Shown here: one piece after another, positions 12,001 through 23,900 of the stretch | Position numbering within the stretch: the first letter of the stretch is position 1 | Layout of the letters: every line of letters begins with the position of its first letter | NCBI GenBank assembly: GCA_002118135.1 | Contig: BDIU01000199.1 | Location: 169,509-233,508 of the forward strand | From: Trebouxia sp. TZW2008 | Taxonomy: Eukaryota; Chlorophyta; Trebouxiophyceae; Trebouxiales; Trebouxiaceae | Direction of reading: 5' to 3' | DNA length: 64,000 bases | Notes under the pieces: generated by a model | The model's database searches: none | What the model was told of the DNA's origin: nothing | What the model saw: the letters and a program-made list of their open reading frames with translations, nothing else | Made by a program: the position numbers and the translations under genes

Positions 12001-15000
12001 AATGATGCACAGAGCATTTCAAAGGAAAAAAGCAACTATGCTAAAAAGTGTGCAAGCTGATGACACCTGAAAAGGAGACAGTGCGGCGTGCTTGCTTGTC
12101 AGGTGTGGCCTCTCCCCCATCAGCCCCTGAAGAGGTCGCGAGGGGCTGCTTGTCTGTCCCCAAGGATGTGCGTCTGAGGTCCCGTCTGGCACGCTTCTCT
12201 GCAGGGCATTCCCAGGTGATGGTCTCCTGCTGAAAGAAGCCCTGCAGGCAGCCCTGCAGAGTGGCCCCTTCTGATGCCTCTGCCTTCTCATCTGCACACC
12301 ACATTGTCAGCTGGAAGTTGGAAAACTGTTCTGCCAAAAGGAGGGCATGGAGGGCATTCTCAGGTGATGGTTTTGTGCTGGAAGAAGCCCTGCAGGCAGC
12401 CCTGCAAGGTGGCCCCTGCTGATGCCTCTGCCTTCTCATCTGCATGCAACTGAAGTTGGAAGACATTTTTGCCAAGAGAAGGGCGTGGAGGGCATCCACA
12501 CGTGTCCTATGGAAGACGCCCTACAGGCAGCCCTGCAGAGTGCTCCCCTGTGATGCCTCTGCCTTCTCATCAGCACACACCATTGCCATGCAGTCAGTCT
12601 TGAGAAATGTGGAACAAAAGGCCAAAGGGCATTCGCAGGAAACGCTTTTCTACTGGAAGAAGCCCTGCAGGCAGCCCTGCAGAATGACCCCTTCTGATGC
12701 CTCTGCCTTCTCATCCGCACACATCATTGCCATGCAGTCATGGTTGATGAATGTAGCAAACAGCAGAAGTGTATTCCCAGATGTTGGTCTGCCGCTGGAA
12801 GAAGCCCTGCAGGCAACCCTTCAGAGTGGCCCCGTCTGATGCCTCTGCCTTCTCATCTGCACCTGACATAGCTGGACTCACATGCAAAATAGCATGGGTG
12901 GTTTGGGATTGCTTGTCTGTCCCTGGGGATGTGCGTCTGAGGTTCCTTCTGGCCCGTTTCTCTGCAGGACACTCCCGGGTGATGGATTTTTGCTGGAAGA
13001 AGCCCCGCGGGCAGTCCTGCGGGCAGCCCTGCAGAGTGGCCCCTTGTGATGCCTCTGCCTTCTCATCTGCACCCAACATCGCCAGATACAAAGGTGATGA
13101 AGCGCAGGAGGGTGAAAGGAACCATGCTCCAAAACAAAATGTAGCAAAAGGGGTGGCCATTGTGAGCAAGCTACTTGCAGAGCCCATTATACAACCAGTC
13201 GCTACAATTGACGTCATGCAGCAGAGAAGTCTTGCAGGCAGCCCAGACTACAACCTGTGCAGATGAGAAGGTAGCCTATGCAAACAGCATTGACTGTAAA
13301 TTCTTTGCACTGAGACATATTGCCCGGCTGATCACAGTTGACAACATGACTTAACCCCATGTTGTTTGCAACGCTGCATCACAGCGCCTGGGCAGCCTTG
13401 CTTTTCTTGTTGATGGGAAGCTTGCATGTTGGCTCTGACCTGATATGTCATCGGACCTGTCAGCGCCAAATTCCACTGTTGCTGCTGCTGGTCCATCAGC
13501 TGCTGCAGTGTCTTCATCAAACAGGCTGCCTATGTTGGTGCAGTCATCACTGTCTTCTGCAGCCTGTAACAAGCATGAAGCCGCATGAATAGGAGCGCTA
13601 TGACAGCTGAGGTTTTCTGCTGAGTGTGACACTGGTGCTGCTGATGCACGTGCAGTATCTTCATCAAAGAGGCTGCCTACATTGGTGCAGTCATCAGGGT
13701 CTTCTGTGACCTGTACAATGCCCCATTGTATGCTTTGTGCAGAAATGCTGCGTCTGCTGAGCCCAGCTGGTGCTGCAGGCAATGATGCTGACAAGGGCAC
13801 ACTAAAGCCATGCTGTAAATTGTCAAACACCGTCAAATGGGCAGTGCCAGACACAAGTTGCAATGTAAGCTGAGTGCTGCACTGAAACCAGACGGGATGG
13901 TTCTGCATTGATCTGAGAGTCATGCTGCTGAGTTACTGACCTGTCCATTGATCCCATTTGTGAGATGAGAAGCAGCTTCAGCATTCCCAATAAGGCTTTT
14001 CATCATTGGCTCAGCTGAACCATCGTTTCTTTCTTCCTCTTCATCGCTAGCATCCAAAATGACCCCATCATTCTGACTCAGAGCATCAGCTTCCTCATAC
14101 AGGCTAAGATCTTCTTCTCTGCCATTTTGCTGGTGACTGCTGAAGGGCGATGGCCGTGGACTGCCACGTGGCGACATCTCAGAGCGACAAGTGTGGAAGG
14201 CCTTTTGGAACAGCCCCTCCAAATCATCCTGAGGCTCATGCTTGGGCATGTCTGGTAGCTTGCCTGACAGGCTTTCAAACACTTTGAGCATGTCACGCTG
14301 CTCAGCAGGCTCAGCATGTGCAGTGCTCTTACTGTTAGTATCTTGCTGTTGCGGCAATTTTTGACCAGTCAAGATTATGCATTGCTGCTGCTTCCCTTCC
14401 GCAGTGCCTGACTGCTCTTCTTGCTCATTACGCGCCAGTGACTTGACGTCATGTGGTTCAGGGGAGGCAGAATTGTCTGCGACCGCTTCCTGCACAGCCT
14501 CCAACACAGCTTCTGTGACAGCCTCTGTGACAGCTGCTGTAGCAGCTGGTGGAGCAGCATCTGATACTGGCTGTGTTGCAGGCTTGTCTAAAGGTGCTGA
14601 GGTACTGACTGCAGCTGAGTCTGCTCGTGAGCCAGGGGAGGCGGGCGTGTTATTAGAACCTGCCGCTGATGATGCCTTGGGCTGTCTTTTGCGTTCTAGC
14701 TTCACAGCCTTCCTTTCCTACAAATGAAGCAAAGCACACAACTGAAGACAACGCATGAGGCTTTTATCAAAAATGGACTAGCAAGAACTTCTGTGTGACT
14801 CAAGATGATCAGGCTCAACGCAGCAAAGCGCTGCTGGTTTCTCAAGCAACTCTTCACGCAGTCAAGGATGGTGTCCAGACTTCAACATCAAGTAGACAGT
14901 TCTTGCCCAGATCTCTCCTGTTTGACTTTGTTTGCATGTACTGGAAGGGAAGCAGCTGGTCACCTCTTTGAGCAGCTTCTTCTTCTGCTTGGCAGACAGT

Positions 15001-17285
15001 CTCCTCTCATCGCCATGATTTACACCATCCAGCTCTCCCTTCAGACCTTTCTTACCCTTGAGACCCTTTTGCCCTCTCCTGCTGCACAAAGCTCTGCCGT
15101 CAGAAGATTTGAAAATGGTCCAACGCTTTGACTCATCAGCTGGTATTATGCAAAGCAGTTAGTGATGGACAGCACTGCCTTGTGCATCAGTAAGTTGTGA
15201 GCTACAGTGCAGTGGTACAATACTGTTAACTGTGTTCGTCATGTTGTTCTTGCAAGGAGACATGCACTCGGGGGCACAAGAACAGCAGTCCAGCAGGCAG
15301 AGAGGGCCTGTGTGCGAGCTAGGACGGCAATCGTGGCAAGCTTGCAGTTGCCACTACAGACAGGTGACATGCAATCCAGCAACCAAACATCCGGTCACAT
15401 TGAAAACTTTGTGCACAGGCAAAAGACATTTTGTGCGTAATGACCAGTGGCGTCTGTGGTGTGTGGCGATACCTTTCTCGGCCAGTCTCTGAGTCTGCCG
15501 CACTGCTAGAAGGGATGGGCAATGACAAGTCCATAAAGGGTTCCAGAGTCACGCTGGTGTAGTCACAGGCTTCACAAGCCACTTGGGATGACAGCTGACC
15601 CCCAAACACTTCAGACAGAAAGCCCTGGGGGGCAGCAGCTGGATTGGCAGAACCATTTGACACCTGCTCCTCTTCCTCTTCCTAAATTCCCAGCCACATC
15701 ATCAGCCAAACGTCAAGGGTCAGGCAGCTTGCTGCATCGTGGAATTGCATTCTGCATGAAGCTCAGCATTCACAGTCCTGATGCTTCGGAAGCATAAGCT
15801 CAACAACTACCTGAAGACAAACTGCGCTGCAATGCAACTCACCGCACAACCTGTAAGGGGACAGCCCCTCCTTTGCATTGCACAAACAGACAAGGACTGC
15901 ACGGTAGCACACCTCTGGTGACATGTGTTTGAGCTTGGCTGCAATGGCTTTGGCTTCTTCAGATTGCAGCCCATCCAGCAGCACACGCAGCAGCTCATGA
16001 CTGTCCTGCTGTTGGAAGCCCTGCAACATATGCTCTACTTGTCATCAAAGCACACTATGTCACAAGTCATCAGCAGCTTTGACAGCGGCACTGGGTCTGT
16101 TTTGCTTCAACACAGTGAGGGTGACGTGTGGTCAGCAGGTATTGAAGCAGGAATGGCTTGACTGTGCACAAACCACACAATGCAGGCCTGAGCTATGCAT
16201 CAGGTCAAGACAATAGGTGATACTGTGCGTGTGGAACAGTCCAGTACTGGTGACTCGTGCATGCATAACAACATGACAACTGGCTGTGCTTGTGAACACG
16301 TGGAGCAGCAGAGCACCGTGAAGTGGCAGGCTATCACCTTGAAGTGCGGAGCCACTTTGCACACTGCAGAAAGTAGCCTCTGTGGGGCATAAGAGCCTTT
16401 CTGCTTCTGCTTCTTGGCTTTGCTGGGTTTGTCACTCGCTCCCTTCTTGTCAACTGCTGGCTGCTCTTGATCTGAAAGCGAAAGTATTTGTTGTACACTG
16501 TTGTGACTCAGTAGTATACTTGCCATGGCCGTGCTGATTGACCTGTCTCTAGATTTGTGCTCATGTAGCAAGCTGAGTGGCAAGCTAAGTGGCAAGCTAA
16601 GCAGCAAGCTAAGCAGAAAGCTTCTGTGTATGCTCTACTGCAGAGACTTGCAGACTGTGCAGCAGCCATCAGTTGCATCACGTGACAGCAACAGGTTGCT
16701 GCTGTGCATCACAACATTTGCCAACTGCATGACAACAGCAAGTTGGTACCATGCATAAAAGGACCTGCTAGATGCGTGACAGCAATGGCTTGTTGCTGTG
16801 TAGAAGCTTACCAAGCTGGACCTGATCAAAGACCTCTTGCAAAGCACCTCCCAGAGGTCCTTGATGTAATTTGACATTGGGCTGAGCAAAGAATTGTTGC
16901 AAGGGAGGGCTAGCCACAAGCACCTGCAGCAGGTGGCGTCGTCTAGCATATGTAATCTTCAGTTGCTGTTGGACACCATCTGCCATCAAGTTAGTGGTGA
17001 ACAGATGAACTTAGCACAAGCGCTGGAAGGCATCAAGATCATTGATGTTTACAGCAGCTCTAGCATAGTTACCTGCAAAACAGAGTTGAAAAAGCAAGTA
17101 TTGCCAAGATTGGTGAACCCCATCACTTTCGTGTCGGTGATTGAAGCTTGGGTGACTGGAGCTTCAATCCCCGCGGGTGCTGCTGTCTTGTCGTGCTTCA
17201 AACGGCTTGACGCCGCGGGCTCGACACCACTCTTGCTGCGCTTGACCGGAGCAGCTTTGACTTTGCCTTTCTTCCCTTTCGCCAT
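6091..17285 (-). CDS. Ubiquitin carboxyl-terminal hydrolase (USP/UBP family, C19)
   Basis: Fourteen exons close in frame to 1451 residues: 17073-17285, 16812-16923, 16338-16471, 15913-16020, 15473-15663, 14964-15081, 13941-14717, 13633-13710, 13440-13563, 12067-12291, 9554-9748, 7994-8990, 7535-7661 and 6091-7047. The Cys box GFTNLGNTCFFNSVLQ puts the nucleophile at Cys64. QQDSHELLRVLLDGLQ and FGGQLSSQVACEACDYTSV follow. The strand and fingers part is TLQGCLQGFFQQETITWECP, then CPPLLTVHVKRFQQ. The His box is EHIGTMRSGHYVAYV (His1158) and the acid motif WYYISDTQV (Asp1426) sits near the C-terminus. USPs cleave ubiquitin from proteins; the order of boxes resembles the USP16/45 and plant UBP1/2 group. 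No N-terminal UBP zinc finger is present. Long Ser/Ala/Thr/Asp-rich inserts lie between the boxes, including about 265 residues between His and Asp. Introns carry duplicated exon copies, listed separately. The family is certain; small internal junction choices are less so. Confidence 0.88.
7805..7857 (-). pseudogene. Decayed copy of the USP His-domain exon start
   Basis: On the minus strand this intronic stretch reads CPPLLVVHMKCVQQHLR, beside CPPLLTVHVKRFQQDLR in the true exon that begins at 7661. It retains a TAG acceptor where the real exon has CAG. It lies about 194 bp upstream of the real exon in transcription direction and looks like a partial tandem duplication of exon 13 that has lost its downstream part. 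Confidence 0.7.
7858..7930. repeat. Short tandem repeat of GGCCATTGGCTCTGTCAAAA
   Basis: Three imperfect copies of a unit built from ggccattggctctgtcaaaa, one shortened, sit beside the decayed exon copy in the USP intron. No coding role is evident. Confidence 0.7.
9460..9555 (-). pseudogene. Frameshifted copy of USP exon 11 (3' half)
   Basis: The real exon 11 (9554-9748) contains CEGGLKLRVKK and ends CAAG|GTATTC. About 146 bp downstream in transcription direction, a second copy reads CGEGGSKLRM and ends GGACAAG|GTACAG. It has lost bases relative to the first, so its frame no longer matches, but the donor is still present. It is best read as a tandemly duplicated exon segment now lying in the following intron. 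Confidence 0.7.
9749..12066 (-). other. USP intron 10, repeat-bearing
   Basis: This 2.3-kb intron separates the fingers-domain exon (12067-12291) from exon 11 (9554-9748). Besides the 151-bp tandem repeat listed separately, it has a diverged pair of about 90-bp units starting near 10863 and 10952 (aggacctcctcatacttggt and aggacttcctgatacatggt). No further exon was needed to keep the USP frame, and no independent gene was recognised inside. Confidence 0.6.
9890..10430. repeat. Tandem repeat, about 151-152 bp unit
   Basis: Units beginning aggactctggcaaaac at 10063, aggagactggcaaaac at 10214 and aggagactggcaaagc at 10366 follow one another, with a weaker partial unit near 9890. Each carries ccttgcacaagttgctgttt and ggctttgcagtgcacagtca. 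The units lie inside USP intron 10. They are open in some frames but show no recognisable protein. Confidence 0.85.
12067..13066 (-). repeat. Array of six copies of one USP catalytic-domain exon
   Basis: Six segments on the minus strand encode variants of DEKAEASEGATLQGCLQGFF. Their first bases lie at 13066, 12856, 12714, 12570, 12439 and 12291, so the spacings are 210, 142, 144, 131 and 148 bp. The acceptor is CAG in copies 1, 2, 5 and 6 but CGG in copy 3 and CTG in copy 4. Copy 3 stops after GFFQ, copy 4 stops after QGCL, and copy 5 has TGA where the Trp codon of ITWECP should be. Copy 2 changes ECPAEKR to EYTSAVC. Copy 1 keeps ECPAEKRARR but its best donor gives the wrong phase for the next exon. 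Only copy 6 (12067-12291) is intact, has acceptor and donor, and fits phase 1 on both sides. It is therefore taken as the real exon. Confidence 0.85.
13440..13710 (-). repeat. Tandemly duplicated pair of USP exons
   Basis: Exons 13633-13710 and 13440-13563 are related. The first starts VTEDPDDCTNVGSLFDEDTA and the second AAEDSDDCTNIGSLFDEDTA. Corresponding bases are 147 bp apart. Both have acceptors and both enter in phase 0, so both can be included. The first leaves in phase 0 at CCA|GTGTCA and the second in phase 1 at TCAG|GTCAGA, as the next exon needs. This is a duplicated exon that appears to remain coding, unlike the decayed copies elsewhere in the gene. Confidence 0.75.
16568..16622. 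repeat. 12-13 bp tandem repeat in USP intron
   Basis: Four imperfect copies of gcaagctaagtgg / gcaagctaagcag stand in tandem within the intron between USP exons 2 and 3. No function is apparent. Confidence 0.8.
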
Positions 17286-17969
17286 CTGCGCGCAGCCTGC
17301 ACTGTCGTAGTGCAATGTGTTCGGAACAACCTCAGTACAGAACGCTGACGAGCACGCAGTCGCAACAAACAAGGCATGCAGGTTGTCGCTTCTCCGACAT
17401 CAGCCGAAGCAATTCTGTCAACATTCATGATGGACGACGATAGATGATAGCTCACCGAAAACAAAATTCGATGCGCTTTTCAGATCCTCGGCTACTCGTG
17501 TGCCTGCAACTCTGCGGCGTCGACTCGCTGATGACAATCTAGTCGAGACCAAACGGGGTAGGCAATATAGCTCAGTGGCGACTTTGATCCTGCAGGAACT
17601 GACAAGCCAGCACAGTGCAGCGCACACTCATGCGCCTGAGGAAAGTGAGTTCAAAGGCATTGCGCAGGTCAAGCCTGGGCTCTGATCGATGTCGAGCCAT
17701 GTGACGAATTCATACAGGCCCGACCTCTTCTTCTTCTGGCCTTGTTATGCTTTGGACTTGGAGTCAAACCGTTTGACTTTGGCAGTCTTGCAGATGCAAA
17801 TTCAACGCGTTGCACCGCTGCTTTGGCCGTGCGCATCACAGTAGCAAGTGCAATTGTATCTAGCATGCCAGAAATTGTGGCAGTTCGATCAAATTCGTGA
17901 CGGGCAACTGCGTTGGCGGGTCTTGTTGAGTTTGGCTCTCGCAGTTGACAAACACTGATTGTCTGACTG
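17286..17969. promoter_or_regulatory. Divergent USP/TPX2 promoter region
   Basis: The region of 684 bp lies between the start codons of USP (-) and TPX2 (+) and must hold both 5' untranslated regions and promoters. Frames here are open for at most about 70 codons and none resembles a known protein. No TATA box or named element could be assigned by eye. Confidence 0.45.
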
Positions 17970-20900
17970 ATGACAGAAGCTGGATCTCAGGCAACTTCTG
18001 GAGGAGTTGCAGCATCTGCTGCACCTGCATCGTCATCAGCAAAGCCTGCAGTGCTGCCTGATCCCGTGTACGAATTCAGTGCACCACGCTACTATGACTT
18101 TGCAACAAACAGTCAGGAGCTTCCCAGCTCACAACGGGCAGATGCTTGGTTTGACACTGCTGGCACATCATGTGAGTATTGTTTATGATCAAGCACCATC
18201 AAAGAGCATGTGTGGCAGAGAACAGCATCATGCTTGTCTTGCAGCCTTGACCAGCCCAGCAGCTAAGGTCACTGCTAAGGTCCATGCTCAGCAAACAGGT
18301 GCAACCAAATTGGCAGGGGACACTTCTGCAGATGCGGTGCCTATGGTGTGTGAGACTCTCAAACGCAGTCAGTGTCCCTTTGTCTTTGATCACAAGCCAA
18401 TAGGCTAAATACACTTGCAGGATACGGACAATCAAGAAAACAGGCAGTTTGCAGGCAATGCAGCGCCTGCGCAGCCTCCCAGCAACATCGTCACATCTTG
18501 GGGACCAGCTAAGACAAACAAGCGCAAGCAACCTGAAGCACCCACAGTGGCTGGTGCGGCGTAGCCTTATCCAAAATGCAAACATGCATAGTTTGTTTGC
18601 TGTCAGCAAGCACAGTGACTGATGCAGCATAGCCTCACCACACCGCACAAGCAGCCGTGAAAAGGACTGCATGCAGCTGTGACATTCAATCAAAAAGATA
18701 CTGCGCATGGGTCTTTCATGGCCCAGTATGTTTTGCATCAGGCAAGGATGGGATCAAGTCGCGCAATCATTGTTGCATCAGTGCAGCTGCTGCAGGTCAT
18801 GACACTCAAGACAAGTCTGCTCAACAAGCAGACAGCAAGGGTGGCGCAATTACTCATAAGCAATCAACAGGTGTCAAAGCCGAGAAAGCAGCCAGGGTAG
18901 AGATCAAAAAAGCTACTGTTGAAAGAGCCCCTGCACCTGCCTCAAGGTGGCATTGCCTACCTCAGTTGGATGTGACTTGCGTGTTCCTGCATCACTTCAA
19001 CTCTAGAGCAGGCAAACGGCCGGCTGCTCGCTAGTGCCAAGGCGTTTGCTTGGAGAGTGCAATAAAGTCCAATGAACTGCCTGCTGATTTGCCCTCTGCA
19101 AAATGTCTCATCTGCTTGTCAGCTGGTAGGGTTTCCCTGTCAGTTCCCAGTCACACCAGCAACCTGGCATGCTTGCCGCAACAGGCAACAAAGTGCATTC
19201 ACCAAATGCAATTGAGCAAGTGTGAAGCATTTGTAAACAGATGATGCCTAACACATGATGCTGGTTTGTGCAGCCCTAAGCTGACCACAGGGCGCACCAG
19301 GGCAGGAGCTCAGGCCAAGACCACAGAGGAATTGCAGCTTGAACAGGTGGTATCAACATTTCTTTAATGACTGGCTTGTCTGTGCATGGCAGCACCTTAA
19401 TGCACACACAATTGAGCATACTTTGAACCCTTGCTGCTGTGCACCACATGAGCTTAATGCACGCTGGCTGTGTGTAAAGGCCAGTCACATGCCATGCCAT
19501 CACAGCTTGTCACTCCCAGAGCATTAGCCCTAATTTGCTGCAATTCTTCCACAGTTGTTGCTGACCCCCGTGCCAAATCAGGCAAGGCATGCTTCAGTCA
19601 AGAGTGCAGCTAGCTTTGTGGTACTTGCATGAAGCTTTGAGTGCCCGGATATGTGCGTACAAACCAAAAGTCTAGGTCTCATGCCATTCACACACAGGGC
19701 ATCATTGTACCCATCTTTCTCATGATTGCAGGCACAAAAGGAGAAGGAGGCCCTACAAGCGGGCAGGCAGAAGCCTGTGGCCAGCAGCAAACACATCTCT
19801 GCAGGCAGTCACAAGCCCCTGACTGAGCCTGAAGAGGTGCACTTCCACACAGCAAAGCGGCAGCGCATTCAGCCTGCCAGCACACAAGACAGGGTATTGT
19901 GCCTCTCACAGCAACTTTTTGCACCATGGTGATTCGTAGTTGTGAACAGCGACATTTGCAGCATCACAAAAGTTGGCACACCAGCAGCTGCATTGATGCG
20001 TCTGTAAGCATGTCAGCATTTTGGCAAAACGCATTTGGAACCTTCAGCTTTTGGACAATCTGCCCAGCAAATGAATGGACAACCGAAGTGATCATTGATA
20101 GATGATATCAGTGCAGCACACAGCAAGCAATACGCGCCATGACAGTAAGTTGCTTGGCAGTGTTCCAAATGCATAGTGGAGGCTGTTCCTGCAGGCGGCT
20201 GAGCCAAAGGTGGAGTGGAAGTCCACAGCTCAGCAGGTAGCTGCCTTTCCTTTGAGGTCCCAAACCAAGGCTCAAGAGACCAGACAGCCAGCAGCTCAGC
20301 TTGCCAGTCCCAAGGTGAAGTACACAATGACACGATGTGAGGACACTTTGTACAATGTGTGTATATGGCAGATGTGCACAGACTACTAGGTTGCGATGTT
20401 GACTGTGCATGCATGCTTGCCGTTGCTTGTCCCAGCATTAGCTTGATGGCTAGCACACACGTGCATTGCTGGCACCAGGCCAAGCGAGTGCTCATCATCA
20501 GCTGAACAGTGATGCAACTGATGATAGCATTCAATGTCATGTGCTTCATGGCTGCTTTGCTCTCACTCAATTGCAGCATAATCTATCTCAAGGCCTTCAA
20601 CACAGCCTGACTAATTTACATTTGCTGCAGGCACCCCAGTTTGCCACTGACAGCCGGGTGAGGGGCACGCAGGCCAAGTCGCGCGATGAGCTGGAAGCTG
20701 AAGAGATGGCCAACATGCCACGCTTCAAAGCCCGCAATGTCAAGTATGTACTACATGCTTGTACACTTGTTTGTTGGAAAGGTCTTATATAGAACATTCT
20801 GAGTGTCAGGACAATGCAATCGGGAACCAATCAATGCATTCTGACTGCAGTGCTGCCTTTGAGGAAGGACCATTCGATGTAAGGACATTTTTTTGGTAAT

Positions 20901-23900
20901 TTATGGAGTATGGGAAGTCATTGTATCTGCACTGCTTGCTGCTGAATATTGATTTTTCAGTCCTGCCTACATCTACCTGCTTTCAGCTGTGCGATAATCA
21001 CAGAATTTCTTAGCACTAGCGGTTTATTACAGCTCCTAAGATGTACTACTGGCATGACCTTGAATGAAGCAACAGCTCTATATGTCTTCAGCAGCTGTAC
21101 GACAACTGTTATTTGCTAGGCAGCTGAATGGCGGCCAATGTTGTGCAGTGCTGATGTGCTGTTGGGAGTAGGACAGATGCAGATGCCACGAGTTGAGGCA
21201 AGGCCACTCACGGAGGCACGGTCACCTGACCTGGCTACCAAGCAAAGGGCAGCACAGCAGCAGCAGCCTCGTGTCGAAGTGCCTCAGTCAGGGCAGGGCT
21301 TCAAGGCGCAGCCCTTCAACCGCAAGATCCTGGATGCACCGGTAAGTCTCGAGGCTCACATGAAGACTGCACTATTTGTGATCATGCTTCACTTGCATTT
21401 GCCATGGCGCCTATCAACAATCAGATGCAGACATCATACAGCATGACAGAATCACATTGACTCATCATACCAACAATGACCATGCTTTTAATTGAGGTAC
21501 ACATCAGAGCGTGAGGTGATCACAGGCCTTTGAGCATAATGATTGCCAATCAAAACATCAACTTGCATGAGCATTTGTGATTCTCAAGCAAGGTGTTTGA
21601 CTGGGCATCGGTGTTTATGCCTGCTCACTCAGCACTTGCCACAATGATCACTTGCATCATGCTCACGCGCTGGTACTATCTGTCATGCAGGCATTTGAGC
21701 CAAAGCGGGGGGAGCAAGCGGTGACACAGGCCAAGTCTCCACTGCTGGCAACAAAATCAAGGGCTCGTCCTGAAGTGATCAGACTCAGCCGATGTTTTAA
21801 TGTTTGCCTTGTGTGTTGCTGCTTGCAACTAGCAAAGCTTGGCAAGCATGTCCCTTGGCTGTGCCTTACTCAGCATAGCTAGCGCAAGATTTTGCTTTGT
21901 GACTGCTAGCTCTTCGAATTTTGTCACTGACGCAGATACCTTGAGCTCTGCCTGCAAAGCGAGTTCCTTCAACTCTTCATGTTTACCTGTATTGGGCACG
22001 CTGCAGTTCTAGGAAGTCATAGACAACAAGATGTTGCTGAAGTTTACATTTGGAATCAGCCTGAACCAAGATGCAAGTCAATGGTCCAAGGAAACGTAAG
22101 CATTTTCCCTTTCTGTTTGTGCCCAGTAAGCATAATGTGATCGCTTGTTTCCAATGCTGCAGGAGGCTGCAGCGCAGGCAAGCAGTGCACCTTTTGTGTT
22201 CAATGCCAAGCCAGCTCCACCTGGAGCTGAGCCCAGGTGGGCTCTTGCCACTGCTGTTCTTCCTGTGCATCATCTGTAGAGCTGTCAATGTGGTTGTACA
22301 ACCGGGACACATTCATAGCCTGCATGATGCATCTGCTATGCAGAGGGTTCTCTCCTGTGGAAACATGTGAGCTTGAGACTGCTCAACGTTCACTGCAATG
22401 AGTGCCTGCTATTCTCACACGGCATCACCTGATATTTGAAGTGACCCTGCTGTGGACTCTGGCACCCATATACTGCAAATTGACGTACGAATGGTCAATT
22501 TGAGTTTCTGCTCATTGAAGCCAGAGATCACTTTGAGTGTCCTGATTGTCAGGGTGACTCGGAATCAAAAGCGCAAGGGGCAGCACCGTGCAGCTCAGGG
22601 CCTTACAGCGGCTCAGCCCTTCAATCTCTCAACTGACACCAGAGGGTATGTGCTCATTGCTTTGGGTCTTGCTTGCATCCAAGCTCCTGTCATCTAGCTG
22701 TCGTCGTCTTTGACACCATGAGAATGCTCTGGTCAAGCAGACTGCTCAAGAGCCATCATGGTATGCACAAGTCACGTTAGCCTGTTGCATGTTACGTCTG
22801 CGAGCTGCCAGGCCATAGTGCAGATCAGTGTGTTGTTCTGTTCATGCGCTCCTTATTCAGGAAGGTATAGGGCTCATATCTGTCTTGAGTTTGAGATGTT
22901 CACACATTTGATGGCATGTTCTGAGCAAGGAGGTTTCTATGGCTGTTGTTATAGACGCGTCAGGGAGGCAAGGAGGGCAGCTCTTCAGGCAAGCCAGGCT
23001 GAGAGGGAGAAGGCAGAGCGGACAGCCCAACAGTGCAGGGCCAAACCCCACAGCTTTGCCGAACATGCGTTCTGTCAGTCTGCTCTGAGCTTTGCAGACT
23101 ATCAAACATTTGTGCAAACCAAAGTACTGCTGCTGCAACAGGGAAGCAAGGAGGGCAGCTCTGCAGGCCAGTCAGGCTGAGAAGGAGAAAGCAGAGCGGG
23201 CAGCCCATCAGTACAGGGCCAACCCCCTGCCCTCCAACCTGCACCACCCTGAAATGCCGGCTCTTCCTGAGCCATCCTTTACGGTGAGTCTTTTCCCCTT
23301 CTATGCATAGTTATGCATGTCAGGGTATTTGGACTACCAAAAAATCAACTTGTCACTAGCCATCCTTCAGGGGCAGTCTTCTCTCCTTGGCTGATATCAG
23401 TATGATGCTCAGCCTTTGTACAAACCCCAGCATCAGGCTGTGCTTGTCCAGCCAAAGTGCGCCTCAGGCTCCGTCGCAATGGTGAAGACATCCTGCTTGC
23501 ACATCACGACATCATCAAGGGCAAATAAGCTCAGTCAAGGGCTCATCTCAAGTTCTGCAGGTCTACAAAATCGCCGTGTAGCCAACACATGTGATGGTCT
23601 TGTGTCAGCTGCATATAACAGTGTGAGTATGTAGTAGTGTGAGTAACCAGCATCTTGCCATCTAGCCAGCACAGCCTTCACCTGTCTAACGCAGAAGAGA
23701 AACCAAAAAGAAAAGTCTATGCCGTGCAGCACCACATTGGATAGACTGAAGACACAGCCCAAGAGACATTTGCACTGTGACGCTGCAGGTGCCAGAGCCT
23801 TTCCAGCTTCCTGGAGATGCTTTGCACCAGCAGGCAGAAGCCGCGAAGCAGCACTACCTGGAACAAGAGGAGCTCAAGCGCAAAGCTCAGGCTGCCTTCA

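Noticed and set aside
12067..13066. CRISPR-like array of regular repeats
   Set aside because: The repeats encode a USP exon, spacers are related introns rather than unique sequences, and the context is a eukaryotic gene.
17565..17640. tRNA-like D-arm TAGCTCAGTGG
   Set aside because: No GTTCGAATCC T-arm, no matching acceptor stem and no anticodon stem follow, so this is chance.
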